From assembly GCA_013138555.1 (NCBI GenBank), contig WTCN01000197.1, forward strand, positions 1 to 24,808: a DNA stretch of 24,808 nucleotides, written 5' to 3'. The position numbers and the translations under genes are program-made. Below the pieces are notes generated by a model. The model saw only the letters and a list, made by a program, of their open reading frames with translations. It was not told where the DNA came from and made no database searches. Shown here in pieces: positions 22,694-24,808 of this stretch. Position 1 is the first letter of the stretch; every line of letters starts with the position of its first letter. The stretch is from Methyloprofundus sp. GTDB taxonomy: Bacteria > Pseudomonadota > Gammaproteobacteria > Methylococcales > Methylomonadaceae.

Positions 22694-24808
22694 TTAGTTT
22701 ATACGCACTGCAATTTCTCCCCCTGCATTTGCTTTAACCGCACAGAACTTAAATTCCGGGATTTTAGCAGAGGGGTCTAATGCTTCATTGGTAATCAAGT
22801 TAGCACTCGCTTCGTTATAGCAGAAAGCCATAAACATCGTGCCTTGTTGAATACCTATATCTGCACGAGCGTAAGCAGATATTTTTCCACGTCTGGATTC
22901 TATGGTAATGATTTCACCTGCCTCAACACCTAGTTTTTCTAAGTCTTTCGGGTGTACTGTAACGACCGGATCGGGTTCAATAGCATCCAGAGTCGGTGAG
23001 TGACGTGTCATACTACCTGTATGCCAATGCTCAAGTTGACGACCTGTGATAAAGATAAGCGGATACTCATCATCAGGTAACTCATCAGCATGAACATACG
23101 GAGCGGGGACGAAACGCCCTTTACCTGATTCAGTCGGAAAGCCATCCGTGAAAATAACCGGCTCACCAGGGTCTCCGACCTTTTCTAAAGGATAGGTAAG
23201 TGAATCTTCAGCTTCAATTCTATCCCAGGTCATACCCGCAATACTTGGCATTGCCAGACGCATTTCATTAAACACATCCTCGGGTCCTTTGTAGTCCCAG
23301 CCACAACCTAAACGATTAGCAATTTCTTGCAATATCCATAGATCCTGTTTTGCATCTCCAGGCGGATTTACAGCCAGTCTACCCATTTGTACGCGTCTAT
23401 CGGTGTTGGAGAAAGTACCATTTTTTTCATAGAAAGCGGAAGCAGGTAAGATAACATCAGCAAAGCCAGCTGTTTCAGTCAAGAAGATATCCTGTACAAC
23501 CAGGTGTTCCAGATGCGCGAATGCTTCGCGAACATGGTTTTGATTTGGGTCTGACATGGCAGGGTTTTCACCTTCAACAAACATGCCGAAGACTTCATTG
23601 TCTAAAATGGCATGGATCATCTCTACCGTTGTTAAACCACGTTTAGGGTCAAGTTTGATACCCCATAGCTCTTCAAATCTAGCCTGGTTTTCGGGGTCTT
23701 CAACAGGTGCATAGTCAGGGTAGACCATAGGAATTAAGCCTACATCAGATGCACCCTGTACGTTATTTTGACCACGCAATGGATGTAACCCCGTTCCAGG
23801 TCTGCCAATCTGCCCTGTCATTAAAGCTAAGGCAATTAAACAACGTGAATTATCAGTACCATGGATGTGTTGTGAAACCCCCATACCCCAAAGAATCATC
23901 GAAGCTTTGGAGCTTGCATACAATCTTGCTACTTCACGTAAAGTCTTGGCATCTATACCACAAATCGGAGCAACTTTTTCAGGGCTATAGTCCTTCAGGT
24001 GTTGCTTCATAAATTCGAAGTCTTCAGTATGCTTTTTGATGTAGTCATCATTTTGCAAACCTTCATCCAGAATAACGTGCATGATTCCATTAAGCAAGGC
24101 AACATCAGTATCGGGGCGGAAAGCTAGGTGATGCGAAGCATATTTTGCGATATCAGTACGGTTCGGGTCTATTAAGATAATCTTGGTTCCCGTTGTCGTC
24201 GCATTTTTCATAAAAGTTGCGCCAACAGGGTGGTTAACCGTTGGGTTGGAGCCAATGATAATAATCACTTCGGCTAATTTTACATCTTCAACCGGGTTAG
24301 ATACCGCACCAGAGCCTAAACATTCTAATAAGGCAACTACCGAAGACGCATGACATAAGCGCGTACAATGATCGACATTGTTGGAACCAAAGCCGGTTCT
24401 AATCAGCTTTTGAAATAAATAAGCTTCTTCATTACTTCCTTTTGCCGAACCTAGCCCAGCTAAGGCTTTTTTACCCTTTTCATCACGGATTTTTTTCAGA
24501 CCATCCGCAGCGAAATCCAAAGCCTCGTCCCAGCTGGCCTCACGGAATACTTTATCTAAATCATTCGGGTCCAGTAATTCAGTCGTTTTTGCAACACCGT
24601 CACGCCTGATGAGTGGTTTAGTTAAGCGTAATGGGTTGTGAATATAGTTAAAACCATAACGCCCTTTGACACAGAGGCGAAATTTATTGGTATCACCATC
24701 ACGCCCTTCGGTATAAAGAATTTTATCGTCTTTAACATGATATTTAATTAAGCAACCGACACCACAATAAGGACAGGTTGAATTGACTGTCTTATCAGCC
24801 ACTTCAAG
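22694..24808 (-). CDS. Formate dehydrogenase catalytic (alpha) subunit, possibly partial at the window edge
   Basis: A molybdopterin oxidoreductase of the formate dehydrogenase type, oxidising formate to CO2. Numbered from the GTG at 24802 (702 residues), it has a [4Fe-4S] site C10-x2-C13-x3-C17...C44 followed by K46, then NVDHCTRLCHASSVV with C150 as the probable Mo/W ligand (cysteine in place of selenocysteine) and the adjacent H151. GLHPLRGQNNVQG carries the conserved active-site arginine. The C-terminal dinucleotide-binding domain begins near YPLIFITGRQLEHWHTGSMTR. No Tat signal is visible, so it appears cytoplasmic. The frame stays open from the GTG to the window edge (preceding codons Leu-Glu), so the true start may lie outside; larger NAD-linked enzymes carry extra Fe-S domains there. 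Partner subunits are not in the window. Confidence 0.92.
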   Translation of the reverse strand, partial: LEVADKTVNSTCPYCGVGCLIKYHVKDDKILYTEGRDGDTNKFRLCVKGRYGFNYIHNPLRLTKPLIRRDGVAKTTELLDPNDLDKVFREASWDEALDFAADGLKKIRDEKGKKALAGLGSAKGSNEEAYLFQKLIRTGFGSNNVDHCTRLCHASSVVALLECLGSGAVSNPVEDVKLAEVIIIIGSNPTVNHPVGATFMKNATTTGTKIILIDPNRTDIAKYASHHLAFRPDTDVALLNGIMHVILDEGLQNDDYIKKHTEDFEFMKQHLKDYSPEKVAPICGIDAKTLREVARLYASSKASMILWGMGVSQHIHGTDNSRCLIALALMTGQIGRPGTGLHPLRGQNNVQGASDVGLIPMVYPDYAPVEDPENQARFEELWGIKLDPKRGLTTVEMIHAILDNEVFGMFVEGENPAMSDPNQNHVREAFAHLEHLVVQDIFLTETAGFADVILPASAFYEKNGTFSNTDRRVQMGRLAVNPPGDAKQDLWILQEIANRLGCGWDYKGPEDVFNEMRLAMPSIAGMTWDRIEAEDSLTYPLEKVGDPGEPVIFTDGFPTESGKGRFVPAPYVHADELPDDEYPLIFITGRQLEHWHTGSMTRHSPTLDAIEPDPVVTVHPKDLEKLGVEAGEIITIESRRGKISAYARADIGIQQGTMFMAFCYNEASANLITNEALDPSAKIPEFKFCAVKANAGGEIAVRIN

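Noticed and set aside
1..24808. Mobile elements, CRISPR arrays, tRNA or rRNA genes
   Set aside because: I saw no transposase or integrase motifs, regularly spaced repeats or tRNA-like cloverleaf with conserved TTCGA-type arm.

Overview
The window looks like a chromosome segment from an AT-rich, free-living gammaproteobacterium. The gene families (APS kinase CysC, a KefA-type mechanosensitive channel, a FimV-like C-terminal domain, an Aer-type PAS domain, a cysteine-type formate dehydrogenase) fit that class. The formate dehydrogenase would suit a C1 or sulfur oxidiser such as Methylococcales, but this placement is a low-confidence inference. I see no tRNA, rRNA, CRISPR array, phage gene or insertion sequence.

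Layout. Positions 1-493 hold no confident gene. At 494-3796 (-) is a very large membrane protein joining three VanZ-like segments to an O-antigen polymerase/ligase-type region that carries an inserted extracytoplasmic domain. At 3848-4273 (-) is a small secreted four-cysteine protein. At 4478-6061 (-) cysC and a DHH phosphoesterase form a tight pair, with a second DHH phosphoesterase divergent at 6304-7146 (+). An ABC-class ATPase follows at 7201-8910 (-). After a truncated exported-protein remnant (9079-9318), two membrane genes form a pair: a diacylglycerol-kinase-like/DUF389 fusion and a full-length MscK/KefA-type channel.

The main item is the co-directional run 15047-20799 (+). It encodes, in order: a FimV-like TPR protein; a degenerate receiver/basic linker/winged-helix-like protein; an MglA/CvnD-like small GTPase; a protein with a probable winged-helix plus divergent roadblock-like fold; a canonical roadblock/LC7 protein; a stand-alone Aer-type PAS protein; a PhnD-like ligand-binding domain without a signal peptide; and a cytosolic-type 5'-nucleotidase. 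Gaps are 0-73 nt. It resembles the GTPase/roadblock part of Streptomyces conservons and the MglA/MglB polarity switch. Here, however, the sensor histidine kinase is absent and soluble redox-type and ligand-type sensors are present. I read it as a cytoplasmic GTPase signalling system, possibly tied to polar or pilus functions through the FimV-like member; output and ligands are unknown.

Convergent with this operon, and overlapping it by 11 bp, is a 511-codon protein (20789-22324, -) resembling a gammaproteobacterial family with a beta-rich, possibly PilZ-like C-terminus. A 369-bp spacer with several hairpins and a strong terminator separates it from the formate dehydrogenase catalytic subunit (22694 to the window edge, -), whose reading frame is still open at the edge.
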